Shown here piece by piece: positions 33,298 to 44,980 of a DNA stretch of 64,000 nt (within the stretch, counting starts at the first letter, position 1; every line of letters starts with the position of its first letter). The notes below the pieces were generated by a model. The model saw nothing but the letters and a program-made list of their open reading frames with translations, was not told where the DNA came from and searched no databases. The stretch covers positions 186,001-250,000 of the forward strand of contig JASJFT010000046.1 in NCBI GenBank assembly GCA_030770425.1, written 5' to 3'. The position numbers and the translations under genes are program-made. Origin of the DNA: Darksidea phi (lineage: Eukaryota; Ascomycota; Dothideomycetes; Pleosporales; Lentitheciaceae).

Positions 33298-34630
33298 ATG
33301 TATGCATATGCGCTCCGCCATCGGCTTTCGATATTGGGCTGATCACTCGCAGGCGCCTCATCATCAAAGACGACCCGCACGCTGCGTCCAAGTACATTGC
33401 AGATTACATTATTGGTGCAGACGCCCGACCCCTTGTACACCACCCTGCCTCAGCTAACGGCAACATGCAGAACGCATCAAAGCCTTCAATCCGACTCCGG
33501 AGAAGCCCTTTGTATTGGGCTTGCCCACCGGCAGCAGCCCCGTCTTGATATACCAGAATCTGGTCCAGCGGCACAAAGCTGGCGAGGTCTCTTTTCGCAA
33601 TGTGGTCACCTTCAATATGGTACGGCCATCTCACCGTCCTTGGGATCAGGTCGCCCTTGCTGGGCGACGTGACACAACAGCATGGCTTCGAACAAGCGGC
33701 TGACCACTGTAGGACGAGTACGTCGGGATACCCCGCGAACACCCGGAAAGCTACCACAGTTTCATGTATAAGCACTTTTTCTCGCATGTAGACGTTCGGC
33801 CCGAAAACATCAACATCCTCAACGGCAATGCCCCCGATCTCGAAGCCGAATGCCAGGCGTACGAGGAGAAGATCGAAAAAGCTGGCGGCATCGAACTGTT
33901 CCTGGGCGGTATCGGCCCCGATGGACACATTGCCTTCAACGAGCCAGGGTCCAGTCTCAGGTCCCGAACGCGTGTGAAGACCCTTGCGTACGATACCATT
34001 CTCGCGAATTCCAGGTTCTTCGGAAACAATCTGGATCAGGTGCCCCGTATGGCCTTGACGGTTGGGGTCCAGACGGTGTTGGATGTAAGTGGCCGCCCGA
34101 AGGCTTGAAACTCAGCCTCTAATGTTCTGCAAGGCACACGAAGTTGTCATCATCATCACTGGCGCGCACAAAGCCCTTGCGCTGCAGAAGTGCCTTGAAG
34201 AAGGCATTAACCATATGTGGACCTTCTCTTGTCTTCAGCTGCATCCTCACCCAATGATTGTCGTCGACGAGGACGCCACCCAGGAGCTGAAGGTAAAGAC
34301 TGTCAAGGTAAGCTTGCCTAACCCTGTAGCCACACATTGCTCACCCACCTCCAGTACTTCAAGAGCATCGAGAAAGTAGCCAGCGAACTCGGCTTCCGCC
34401 AAATGCTTCCCCGAAAGCGCGACTCGTTCGCTGAGGACCAGATAAACGTGGCCGCTTTCCGGGATAACGGGTCCAAGCTAGCTGTGCCGCAAATCGACAT
34501 TTCCCGTTCTGCGAGCCCACTTCTGGAACCTATGAGCGCACGCATCTCCGACGAAGAGGCCAGTCTCCAGGCCATTGACTCGCTCAACGAGCCGCAACTG
34601 ACCCCCATGGGCGCACGTGTCGCCGGCTGA
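33298..34630 (+). CDS. dam1: Glucosamine-6-phosphate deaminase
   Basis: Six exons: 33298-33299, 33353-33414, 33471-33619, 33713-34084, 34134-34307 and 34355-34630; 344 residues. It converts glucosamine-6-P to fructose-6-P and ammonia, the last step of the pathway. Motifs are [27 protein letters not shown] (phosphate loop), VTFNMDEYVGIP with the catalytic Asp, [14 protein letters not shown] with the Asp-His pair and Glu, and [11 protein letters not shown]. About 75 extra residues follow the bacterial-length NagB core. The initiation codon appears split: AT at the end of exon 1 and G at the start of exon 2 (donor GTATGC). This gives the family N-terminus MRLII. The alternative is an upstream ATG at 33188 spliced from 33254, which adds about 24 unfamiliar residues. 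Confidence 0.9.
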
Positions 34631-35302
34631 ACGAGTGGAGATGAGCCGCGCCAGGTTTCGTTGATGCGGACAATCGTTTCGAAACAAAGTGAAGAGAGTT
34701 GAATTTCTCGGTAATCTGGTTTGATCGTTTCGATATCAGCGTGGCCTACCAAATTGTGTGATAGAATGATGTTGCATGTTTCATAGCATTGGTGTTAATA
34801 AACGTGGATATGGCACATCCTGGGCGCATGAGAGGATGAAGAAGCATTTGTATTCGATGTTAGCGTTTGCTGAGATACCCCTATACCCCTGTGTTACGTA
34901 GCGTTTGGTTATCTATGTATTTGTAGTCTGGTCATATCCGTGTGCAATTCAGAAGCTATGTGTTGATTATTTGGTGTTGCACTGCTTGAAATCAAAGCGG
35001 GACTCCTGTTTCAAGAAGTGAATAGATAGCGAGTTTAGCGAGAGTCCGCCATTGTCAATTTCTTCTGCCGTGAACTGATCGTCAGTGACATTCCCGGGGC
35101 AATCTGAGCTCGACGCATGCACAGACGATGGAGTCTGCACGTGCCGTCCAATTGGAGGCATTGTCGGCCGAGCCGAGGTACGTCATGTCCGCCTCCATGG
35201 ATCATGGATCGTGCTACACCAGCCGTCAGCCATTGTCACAACACGACACAACACACGCAAGCGAAAGCATGGTCGTGACACACCGCGCAAACTCGCATCA
35301 AC
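34631..35302. other. Intergenic region
   Basis: 3' flank of the deaminase gene and promoter of the TMEM135-like gene. No gene was seen. Confidence 0.45.
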
Positions 35303-36960
35303 ATGTCATCGTCCGGCGCCTCCCAGCCGTCATCGTCATCCAGTAAACCAGAGCGCATCGACCCCGTCTTGCGCAACGCGCTGCGCTACACCATCAGCCC
35401 GAGGGAGTACGAGCTCCTGCACCAATATCTGCTTTCTCGCGCACCGGCTGTGCGAAAACGTACGCTGCCACCGAAGAAGTATGATGCGATTGCGAAGGGT
35501 GGAGATGACTACAATGCTGCTGCGATAAGAGCTTCGTTGCGGCTTGCTGTAGTGACCTTCTCGGGTCTGAAAGCTTGGGACCTCGTGTCTACCAAGCTTC
35601 TGACGCGAGGAGCTGCTCAAAAGTAATTACAGTGCCCTTATAAGCGCAATACAAACTAACTTAAGATAGACGGCAACGTCGACTGCCCGTATGGAGGTCT
35701 CCCAATGTCCGCTTGACATGCTCGCTATCCCTGATCCTCCTCTTCCACCGACTACTTCGCCGCTTCTTCACCCGCCTCCGCGAAAGCCTCCTCTCCAAAG
35801 ATGCAAAAGGTTTCCGACGACGAAATCCCCGCGTGTCCCGATCATTGACTTCGAGGCTCGCTCCTGCGATCGGATCCAGTCTAGCCGGCTTCTTCCTCGC
35901 CATATACCCCGGAGACCAGCTGCGCATCACAATCACGATATATCTCTTCACCAGAGCTCTCGAGTTCTGCTACAATTATCTGGAGGAGCTAGGATATTTC
36001 AAGAACAGACCAGCTTGGTTCGGATCATGGATGCTAATGCCCGTGGCTTGCGGACAGTTGCTCCATGCATTTGTGTTCGACCGCGATTGCTTCCCGAGCG
36101 CCTATGGGAGCTTCATCTTGAAGAACTCTCCAGAGTACATTCAGAAGAGGCCGGAGGGCTATCCGAAGAACTTGAATTGGCCGGGTACTTACGACATTGT
36201 GGATAGCCTGGCACAGATTTCGTCGGCACGTTGGCCACCCTTCACATCGCCCATTCTATTTCCAGACGTTCGGACACTACCGAAGAGTCTCTCTGCTATT
36301 GCGCCAATCACATCTCCGGCACACCCAGCAATCAAGAATCTGTCATGTGCGCTGTTACATCCCAATGACCCATCCTGTATCCGCACCTATGTGACCTACT
36401 GGATACGTGCGTTCCCCAAGGTTGCACGCTTATTCACTGTCATCTTCGCGGCTCTGAGCATTACCAAGTACAAAGCATTCATGAACTCCCCAATATCCGC
36501 AGTCAACAGCTTAGCGAAGAGAGTCCTACGGATGTCCTTTTTTATTTGCGGATCAATCGGGACAAGCTGGGGCTCAATCTGCCTCTTTCAGAACATATTC
36601 CCTCGAAAGTTCCTCTCCACTCAGCGATGGTTCCTGGGCGGCTTCTTGGGCGGTATGTGGGCGTTCCTTGAGCGCAAACAAGGCCGTGGAAACTTCTTGT
36701 ACTCCGCGCGTATGTCTATCGACTCGCTATGGAAAGTTGGAGTCAAAAGAGGCTGGTGGCGCGGCATCAAAAATGGCGATGTGCTTCTGTTCGCGCTAAG
36801 TTTGGCCACGGTCAATGTTCTCTACGAGATATCCCCGAAGTCGGTCAACAGCGGTGTCGCGCGGAAAGGTCTAGGAGTGCTTAGAGGGGAAGGCTGGGTC
36901 GACAGAGCGGCATTGTCCCGAGAAGAGAGGGGCGACAAGAGGACAGGAGAGGACGAGTAG
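35303..36960 (+). CDS. TMEM135-like peroxisomal membrane protein
   Basis: Two exons, 35303-35622 and 35670-36960, with a 47-nt phase-2 intron; 536 residues. The first exon encodes a soluble start (IDPVLRNALRYTISPREYELLHQYLL) and ASLRLAVVTFSGLKAWDL. The second encodes LTSRLAPAIGSSLAGFFLAIYPGDQLRITITIYLFTRALEF, HAFVFDRDCFPSAYGSFIL, ITSPAHPAIKNLSCALLHPNDPSC, GSIGTSWGSICLFQ and RWFLGGFLGGMWAFLERKQGRGNFLYSARMSIDSLW. These are hallmarks of fungal TMEM135-like proteins, which in animals sit in peroxisomes and mitochondria. The Cys-containing blocks are kept. The acceptor at 35668-35669 is the only nearby one that keeps the frame. Confidence 0.88.
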
Positions 36961-37304
36961 ATCGTCTGGTACAGTACTGTACTATATGCGTATGGAGCGA
37001 GGTGTAATGATTCTGATGACTCGGACACGCTTAATGAGGAGGTATAATTGCTCTTTGTATAGCCGTATAATCATTTGTATTACTCGTACCTGCCGTCGCC
37101 TACCAACATGCACAACTCCAAGCACACAATGACCCCAGTACAGGGAGTCGTCATGCGCATCACGTGCGGGGTTGCTTCGGAGATAATCTGATAGGCAGTT
37201 AAAAAAGTCGCACCATCACTCGTTGCCTGCTTCATCTGCAACGCTCAACGTTCACAAGACCCTTTAGCAAACAATATCACTGCTCGAGAAATCAAACATC
37301 CGAG
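36961..37304. other. Intergenic region
   Basis: Short spacer with the 3' UTR of the TMEM135-like gene and promoter of the Sfh5-like gene. Nothing else was recognised. Confidence 0.4.
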
Positions 37305-37487
37305 ATGGCTGCCAAACCAGAGGAAGTTGCAACCGCCCCCGCTGATGCGGTCCCCGCTTCTGTCGAGAAACCGGCCGAACCAGCACCAGCTGCCACAGAA
37401 GTGGAGAAACCTAAACCGGAAGAACCAACCAGTGCTCCTACAGAGGCTCTAGAAAACTTGAACATCTCTGAGAAGAAGACCGAGGAT

Positions 37488-37537
<50 letters not shown>

Positions 37538-38687
37538 CACCCCGGATAAACCCGCAGCAACCTCCACCGAACCCATCTGGCCCGAAACCCCCGCCGACCA
37601 TCCCCTAACAAAATTCTTCTCAGCCATCACCGACATTGTCAAAGAAGCCGGCCACGACGAAGTCTACGGTGTCAAGCTCGACATCACCAGTGGCCACTTC
37701 CACACCAAGCTCATCCTGCAGAAGTTCCTGCGTGCCAACCAGGGCGATCTGGAGAAGGCGAAACAGCAGCTTCTCGAGACGCTCAAGTGGCGGAAGGAGT
37801 TTGATCCGATGAAGGCAGCGGGAGAGACTTTTGAGAAAGAGAGGTTTGACGGGTTGGGCTTTGTGCTCGAGGTTGAGGGTGTGCCTGGGTCGCTGAATGA
37901 GAAGGATGTCGTTACGTTTAATGTCTATGGGGCGGTGAAGGACAATCAGAAGACTTTTGGTGATCTTGATGGGCAAGTTACATTTCACGTGTTTACGCAA
38001 ATCATTCATGCTATCGGCGCTCCAAAGCCTCAATGCAGGAGTACACCTAGCAGACGACAAGAGGCAATCCGACATCCAATCTCCCGGACACAACGCAGTT
38101 CTCCACCCAAACAACGAGCATAGACACACTGCTGACCGAGATTCTAGCTTCCTCCGCTGGCGTGTCGGCCTCATGGAGCGCTCCGTCCAAAAGCTCAAGC
38201 TCAACTCCGCCACGAAACCCATCCCCAACTACGGCGAAGGCCCCGATCCCTACCAAGGATTCCAAGTCCACGACTACCTGCAAGTCTCCTTCCTACGTCA
38301 GGATCCCGGTACGTCTTCACCCACTTCCCATTCCCCATCCCCACCCCGTCTATCCCCTCACCCCCTCCACCTTTCAATACTAACACTAAAACTAACACCA
38401 ACGCCCCCACAGTCGTCAAAGCCGCCACAAAAAAGACCATTGAAATGCTCGGCCGCTACTACCCCGAAACACTCTCCCGCAAGTTCTTCGTCAACGTGCC
38501 CGTCATCATGGGCTGGCTGTACCAAGCGACCAAACTCGTCGTGGCCAAGGAGACGGCCAAGAAGTTTACCGTGCTGAGTTATGGGAATCAGCTTGCGGCG
38601 GAGCTGGGCAAGGGCGTGCCGAAGGCTTATGGTGGGGAGGCGGGGGAGTTGAGCGTTGTGGGGGAAGGAATGAGGTTGGAGGGGTGA
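37305..38687 (+). CDS. sfh5: Sfh5-like phosphatidylinositol transfer protein (CRAL-TRIO)
   Basis: Three exons, 37305-37972, 38148-38308 and 38413-38687; 367 residues. The N-terminal about 100 residues are Ala/Thr/Pro/Glu-rich and disordered, with an Ala-Thr dipeptide run. The CRAL-TRIO N-lobe follows (LILQKFLRANQGDLEKAKQQLLETLKWRKEFDP). Then comes the lipid-binding domain (FGDLDGFLRWRVGLMERSVQKL, YQGFQVHDYLQVSFLRQDP, YYPETLSRKFFVNVPVIMGWLYQATK), the Sfh5 pattern. Sfh5 carries phosphatidylinositol and, in yeast, binds heme, at ER-plasma membrane contacts. The first intron (175 nt) uses a GC-AG boundary (GGGCAAGT). No GT donor nearby keeps the frame. Confidence 0.87.
37488..37537 (+). repeat. 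GCAACA hexanucleotide microsatellite in sfh5
   Basis: About eight GCAACA units encode an alternating Ala-Thr run in the disordered N-terminus. Length changes in six-base steps keep the frame. Confidence 0.9.
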
Positions 38688-40279
38688 GAGGAGTGCAGGG
38701 TGATGAGATGGTTATTGGGAGAGGGGTGGAGAGAATGTAATTGATGGAGAGGTACGGTTTAATGTGTAGATATACCCCACTCTAAAAGTCAATCTTTTTG
38801 CGCCCCTACGATATATTATTGCTCGCCCACGATAAGAGTCTGAACACTTTCGCGAGTCTCGTCTAGCGAAGTGTCTAGGCTTATGTCAGGGGAGTGTATC
38901 ATACAGGACTCACACAGGCTCTAGCTTCTGATGGTTGGATGAGCAAAACGTAATCATACAATTCTAGCCACTCAGGCATATATATCCACACTGCTACGGG
39001 ACGAAATGGCAATGTTATGACGTCTTCCGCTACGTGCTATACGAAGAGAACGCGTCGGATCGTAACCACGAAATCCATACCCCACAGACCGTCTGCAATC
39101 CACCTTTTTGTGTTGGCCGATCGAACCGCGTTTATGCAAATCTCTGTGTCTACTTACAGCAGCCTACTATTCCAGCACCGGCAAGTATATATCAGACAAA
39201 TGGATTGCTATGGTCGACGGAGAGATGCGCGGAGGACAAATTGTCTACGAGGCGCCTAGGCACCTATATTCTACTTTGCATTGGTCAGCTTGGTTGCAAA
39301 AAGCGTAAGACAGTCAAAGACAGGCACGTAAAAAGCAATCAGTCGAAAGATGAAAAGCATTATATTTTATCCAGCATTAGGAACAAGCTCCTTCAGTGCT
39401 AGCATGGAATATAATTGGATCATCATGCGAGAGGGGATATAAGGAGTGAACGGGACGTACCAGTGTCAGTGTCGCTTCGGTCTGTGTTGAAGGTGAGCGC
39501 ATGAGATTGAGGAAACTCTGAGTGTGGTCAGCGACGCTCTCGTGGAATTCTGGCTGTGCTATGTTTGCGAGGCAGATTGTTTCAGGTAATCGAACTTGTT
39601 TTGATCCCCACAGTGTGGTCGGCATTTGATAGTATTAAGGATTGCTCATCTTTGTAGGTGTGACAAGGGAGTGGAAGGCGCGCTTACATTAGAAGTATTG
39701 AAGCGTCGGCAGTTCGCAAGCGTAGTAACATTGGAACGCGCGTTGAAGCAGACAAAAGTCAGTAAGCTCCCTCAGTCTGCCTATCAAAAGATGAGACGCC
39801 TTTTGAAGGCAGCAGTCCTATGGCCGTCTTATCGGGGGTCTCTTCGAGGCCTCATGAGTAGAGTCGAAGCTGGGCTGCTATACTTTGTTGAATTAGCAGA
39901 GGTTTCTGCGCATTGTAACTCGGAAAAAGCGATTGTGGAAAAGATCAGATATCCCGTTTGGCTTGGGGGTCGATCACCATTGTAGGTATGATAGGGGCGA
40001 CACGAAGGTTCATCATTTGGAGAGGAAGAGAGGTAGGGAAGGCAGACTTACTAGTAACTTGGGGTGTGGAAAGTTCGAAGATTCGAAAAGTTGGAGATTG
40101 GTTTTGCGGCCGGCGGGTGGGTTTTGCCGAGCGCCGAGAACGCTAGTGGCGACGGGCATGGTACGTGCGTAGACTTCGACGCGTTGAAGATTGGTCCCTG
40201 CTACCGCGAAAGCCTAACCCGCTTCGCCCTCCTCAACACCACAACCACCAACCCCGACTCAACCTAATCATTCGCAACT
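38688..40279. other. Intergenic region
   Basis: 1.6 kb. A frame at 39626-39985 (plus) starts with ATG but has no recognisable family and a weak fungal-gene look. I do not call it. The last 200 bases are the promoter of the RRM-like gene. Confidence 0.45.
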
Positions 40280-41182
40280 ATGGCTGAAGGTGTCTCGTTT
40301 GCTGACTTTGTCAAAGATGCCCGAGAGAAGAAGAAAAATGAGGCCCTCGCACAACAGTTCCTTGGTAGCCGCGGGCGCAAAGCCAATGCTCCAGGCGCTG
40401 GCGCTGGCAATGCCCGTGCTAAACCCAGCCTTCTTAGTCGCATGAGCGGCGTGCAAAAGCGATCATCTTCAGCGAAGCCAGCGGCGACGGCGAACGCGAA
40501 CATTGACGGGAAATGGCAGCACGACCTACACAAGCTCAACAACCCCAACGGCCCGCCCAAAAGGCTCAATCGCACAGCTTCGGCTTCGCAAGTCGATCGC
40601 AACACGCGCGCATACGATAAATTCGCATCTACGCTCAGCCAAAACGCACAGAACGCGCGATCAAATAACGACACTGCCCAACTCAGCATCAAGGGTGCTG
40701 CTTCGACCGGCCCGTTCACCCTCATAGCCAGCAATTTTGCTGCTGGGACAACCGCGGCCGACATTGAGTCAGTCATGGGTCAGATCGGAGGAGACCTTTT
40801 GAGCTGTAGGGTGGTCGTGCCGACTCCCACTGTCATGGCGGAGCTCGTCTTCGCTACTCGGGAGGGGGCTGATAATGTTATCGCGACGTTCAACAACAAG
40901 AAGGTTTGTTTTCACCACATTCTAAGTCTTTGCCCTCGCGCATGCAGCTGACATCACATTCAGGCCGACGGAAAAGTGCTGTACGTCTATTATAAGGCAG
41001 GTCCCAGCGCCGCCCCACTTCACGCCCGCACTGCCACCGGTCGCCTTGCGCCGCAATCTTACGACGACATGGATATTGATACAAACGGTGGTGCTCGCAC
41101 TGGAAGCTTCAACGACGGACGATTCGGTTTCAGTGAGAACGGTCGAAGGCAGCCGCCATCAGGCCCGCGTAGACGCTACTGA
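40280..41182 (+). CDS. RRM-like nucleic-acid-binding protein
   Basis: Two exons, 40280-40903 and 40964-41182, joined in phase 0; 280 residues. The start is charged (SFADFVKDAREKKKNEALAQQFLG). A basic low-complexity stretch follows, then an RRM-like fold at about 145-220 (GPFTLIASNFAAGTTAADIESVMGQIG, then LVFATREGADNVIATFNNKKADGKVLYVYY). The tail is Arg/Gly-rich and ends GPRRRY. RNA binding is inferred from the fold. The RNP motifs are weak, so a divergent or structural RRM is possible. The 60-nt intron splits the last strand of the domain. Confidence 0.8.
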
Positions 41183-41688
41183 GCCGACAAGCCCCAATTG
41201 CTATTCTTCTTGTAATATACCCTTTCGTGGATCGTGGGCTGGAGTGGCGCTTTCGTTTTGTAACAGGCGGTCCCGGACATAGGTACCGAGTCGTGGCCTC
41301 ACGAGTTGAAGACCTTTTGAATGCATAGCCTGGAGTAAGGTAGTTTGGAAAATGGAAAAGCTCCTTCAAAGCTGAATGATCATTGATCGGTAATTGGGTG
41401 CGGGCGTCTAGCGTAGGAAACTATCTAACTCATCCATTTCCAACTCGTCTATACTGACTTCTGGAAACTCGTTCGACGCGCGGTATCGTGACATTTATTC
41501 CTACACACACTTCGTAGGTCGAACGGATTGTTAAGGTCAAGCAATGCTTCTTGTCGGGAATAGTATGCAATTCCCCGGTACCGGTATTGGTCCTGTGTCT
41601 GAGTTCACTATAGAGTTTAGATGAGAATCGGGTATTACATAGCCGAATTTCATACCGGAGACTGCGGTATCGCGATACGATCATCTGC
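41183..41688. other. Convergent intergenic region
   Basis: 3' ends of the RRM-like gene and the EMC10-like gene face each other. No gene was seen. Confidence 0.4.
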
Positions 41689-42305
41689 TTATTCCTTGCC
41701 TCCACCCGCGACCAACTGGACTAGTATGAACAGCGCAATCATCCACCAGTACCTACACCAAGATTAGCACCAAGCACAACATCGCCAATTGGCATGAATA
41801 CTCACTTTTGCAAAAACGTCTTCTCCTCCACCTTACTATCAATCTTCCCCCCCGCATTCAACACAATGGGTTTATTCAACACCGGCTTCACCCCAACACC
41901 CCTCTTCACAACTTCAACCTCGACGTTCTCCTTACCCTCTTCCTTCACGCTCGTGCCTAATCCCACATGATACACCTCCCCCTTCTCATCCACATGCACA
42001 ACGAACTTCTTCTTATACTTGTCCGCGAAGCTAGCCGCTGAAGTAACAACACCGCGCCATGAGCCCGACGACGAATCGTGAAGACCTATGCGCAGGAGGT
42101 GGTCGCCAGTATAGGAGCCGTGCGGTGGCGTATATGATGTTACTGTGCCGGTGGATTGGTCGGCGTCGTAGTCGATTTGCGCGAGCGGGATCGGGGAGGG
42201 GATCACGGGGGTTTGCGGCGAAGAGGATGTGGGCACCGAGTGCATGTATATTGTTACACTGGAGGCGACTGCTACGGGGAGCAGGAGGAGCTTGGAGAGG
42301 AGCAT
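41689..42305 (-). CDS. EMC10: ER membrane protein complex subunit 10 (EMC10)
   Basis: Two exons, 41806-42305 and 41689-41752; 187 residues. The N-terminus is a signal peptide (MLLSKLLLLPVAVASS). The lumenal beta-domain has VTIYMHSVP, GSYTGDHLLRIGLHDSSSGSWRGVVTSA-type strands and KKKFVVHVDEKGEVYHVGLG. The short second exon supplies a C-terminal membrane segment (YWWMIALFILVQLVAGGG). EMC inserts tail-anchored and multi-pass proteins in the ER. The ATG at 42305 was chosen over one at 42428 because only it puts the signal peptide first. Only 207 bp separate it from the divergent HET gene. Confidence 0.85.
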
Positions 42306-42512
42306 GGTGGGTGGGTTTTGCGGTTTGGGGGAGTGTGAAGCGCGGTGATGGGGATCGCGAGCTTGAGCTAGCTCGGCTAAGTAATCATCAAATTGGGGCT
42401 TATTTGCTCCTGTCGATGGAGTACTCATTCTACACTATCATACTTAAAATTACGACAACAGTCGCTGGGAACACTCGAACACAATTTACGAAGCCGGTAG
42501 ACCCTCTTCACA

Positions 42513-44980
42513 ATGGCCGGAACGGGTTCCGACATGCTGGGCACAGTGGCAAAAACCGCAAATCAGGCTGCGACAACGGCACAAAGCGTGCTCGCTAGTC
42601 TATGGAGCCCATTTTCGCTCTCTTCAATGAGTGCGCCTCTCTGTGGTGAATGCATCAAGCTCGACTGGAATCATATTCTTAAGGGGACGCTCACATCAGC
42701 CGCTCATGAAGCATTCCAAACCAGACGGTTTTACAAACTTGACGGTCCACAGCTTGGTGCAGCATTCTTGTCATGCGATACCCATCGATCGCTAGGAGGA
42801 CGGCAGATGCTAACCCATGCCCATTTTGTCTACTATGGCTGCGAGCTCACAGGAGAGTCTTTGGTGAGATCGACCTTGCGTCCAAAGAAAGAGATGGACG
42901 AGATTTCTTCACGTACTATGTCATCGCTTCGGATTTCGGAACCCAATGGAGAGGGTCTCCACGTGGGATCGACGCCGATATACAAGTACAAGCAACGCGT
43001 CAAAAAGACATGAAGGCATTCAGGTTGAGGTACCACGGTTCGCTAGACTTGCGTGATTTCGAGACCGAGCTGGAGCTGACCTGCCTTGACTCCGACTTAC
43101 CGCGAGTGAGCCGATCGAGAGGTGGTAGACTTATTCCCGACGAGGGTTGCCAATCCGGGATTTTCAAGAAATGGCTGAAGTTGTGCCGGGATGAGCATGA
43201 CTCTGCGTGTGAGGGCCACATAGCCGATGAAGCATTTCGGAGAGCGAAAAGTATGGTCAAGGTTCGCTTTATCGATGTGCATAGACTTAAAATAGTCAAT
43301 GGCTCATTGAACGACCAATACTGCGCTCTTTCATATGTTTGGGGAGCTGTGGAAACGTTCAAGGCAAAAAGAATTTACCTTCAACCAGACAAAGACAACC
43401 CTGGACAGCTCTGTATCGACCTGGAGCCTTTTCTGCCATCCGTTGAATGTATTGAAGCAGAGACCACGGCATCAATTCCCAGGACCATAGTGGATGCTAT
43501 TGAAGTGACCTGGAGGATAGGGTTGAGATATCTTTGGGTAGATGCGTTGTGCATCATACAAGGTACAGATGAACTTGCCGCGTCTATACCTTTCATGGAC
43601 ATCCTGTATTCGAAAGCTGTAATGACGATTGTGGCAGCGGCCGGCAAGGATGCCAACGCTGGCTTGCCCAGAGCCCACCCGGATGCCCCCAAAATCACTC
43701 AGATTACGGAATGTGTAAATGGGCGAACATTCATGTTGGCCCAACCTTCGCTAAACATCGTGATACAGCGATCAGTCTGGTCATCTCGTGCATGGACCTT
43801 CCAGGAAGGCAAGCTATCGTCGCGTCAGCTCGTCTTTTCGGACCAGGGTATTTACTTCCGTTGCCAACAAGACACATGGTCCGAGGATTCGATCGAACAG
43901 CTTGATTTAAAAAGGCCATTATGGGGAGCTATGGAAGCAATACAATCCGTTTACGTTAGCGAGAACACGCCCGAGGGCAGCAGAGATGCGAACTTCGCAG
44001 AATACACCTACGACGTCCGGGAGTATACAGCGCGCACTCTAAGACACCAAGAAGATGTGTTGAAGGCATTTGCGGGAATAGTGTCAAGGTTCCAAAGTGA
44101 AAAGTTGCAGTGTCGTTTTCTGTGGGGTTTGCCATGTTGTCATTTTGACTCCGCACTACTGTGGAAATCCGTTGATGTTTGGTATTACCATTTTTGGAAA
44201 CCCCCTAAGATACCAACGGATAACGGTTGGAGTAGCACACGCTGGTCAAATAGTGACAATCCCGACGATTCCGACGATTCTAGGCAAAAGCAAAATGATG
44301 AAACCGATGCGAGTGGAGACGAAATTATCCGGTCGGTAGCGTTTGAAACCAGTTCCGGAGAAACAAAAACGTTGGGTCCATATTGGGAAGAAGAACTGTG
44401 GAGCAAGACGTCGCAGACACGATTGCTCGAGAGAAGAGCCTCTTTTCCAAGTTGGTCCTGGTGCGGCTGGCTGGGTCCTATCGGCTACTTCCCTCGAAGG
44501 GCTAGTCAGCCAGATCTAAATCTAGTAAGAACCATTGAAAGCTGCATTGTATGGCCGTGGGATAGAGGCAGTAGTTCTAATGGTCATAATTGGAAAGGTA
44601 TTGTAGACGATGGAATATTGACTTTCGAAGCTCTGCATGCGTTTGTTGATTTCGACAAATTGCCTGGGGGCGTAGTTAGAGATGAGGGCTATCCCTGGCC
44701 TGGCTGGCCAATGGATTCCGAGGATTTGCTACTGCACGGGAAGCACGAGTGCATCCTCCTATCTCGACAGCTCAAAGTGCCCGTGGACTTCAATGTGGCT
44801 CCGATTACGAGTTGGCGAAGATTGGATCCTGAAAATGAGGATCGTCTAGTGAATATCATGGTCTTGGGTCAAAGTGAAGGAAGACTGGGGCGATGTGCCG
44901 TTAGAAGGGGTATTGGTATGATGTTGGAGAGTGTATGGAATACATTCTCACCAGAGTGGAGGAAGATACGCCTCGGCTAA
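42513..44980 (+). CDS. HET (heterokaryon incompatibility) domain protein
   Basis: Two overlapping frames appear to form one gene. The first opens at the ATG at 42513 (Ala/Thr-rich start, then CGECIKLDW). The second runs to 44980 and has the HET motifs YCALSYVWG, IPRTIVDAIEVTWRIGLRYLWVDALCI and RAWTFQEGKLSSRQLVF. A possible intron 42728-42795 (donor GTTTTA, acceptor CTAG) joins QTRR to RTADANPCPFCLLWL in frame, giving about 799 residues. Its donor is weak, so a frameshift is also possible. HET proteins take part in non-self recognition and cell death after fusion of unlike hyphae. The C-terminal about 350 residues have no domain I know. An AT-rich island follows directly. Confidence 0.8.

Noticed and set aside
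39626..39985. 119-residue ATG frame
   Set aside because: No family resemblance, no splice-linked exons, sits in a region without other coding signs; left uncalled.
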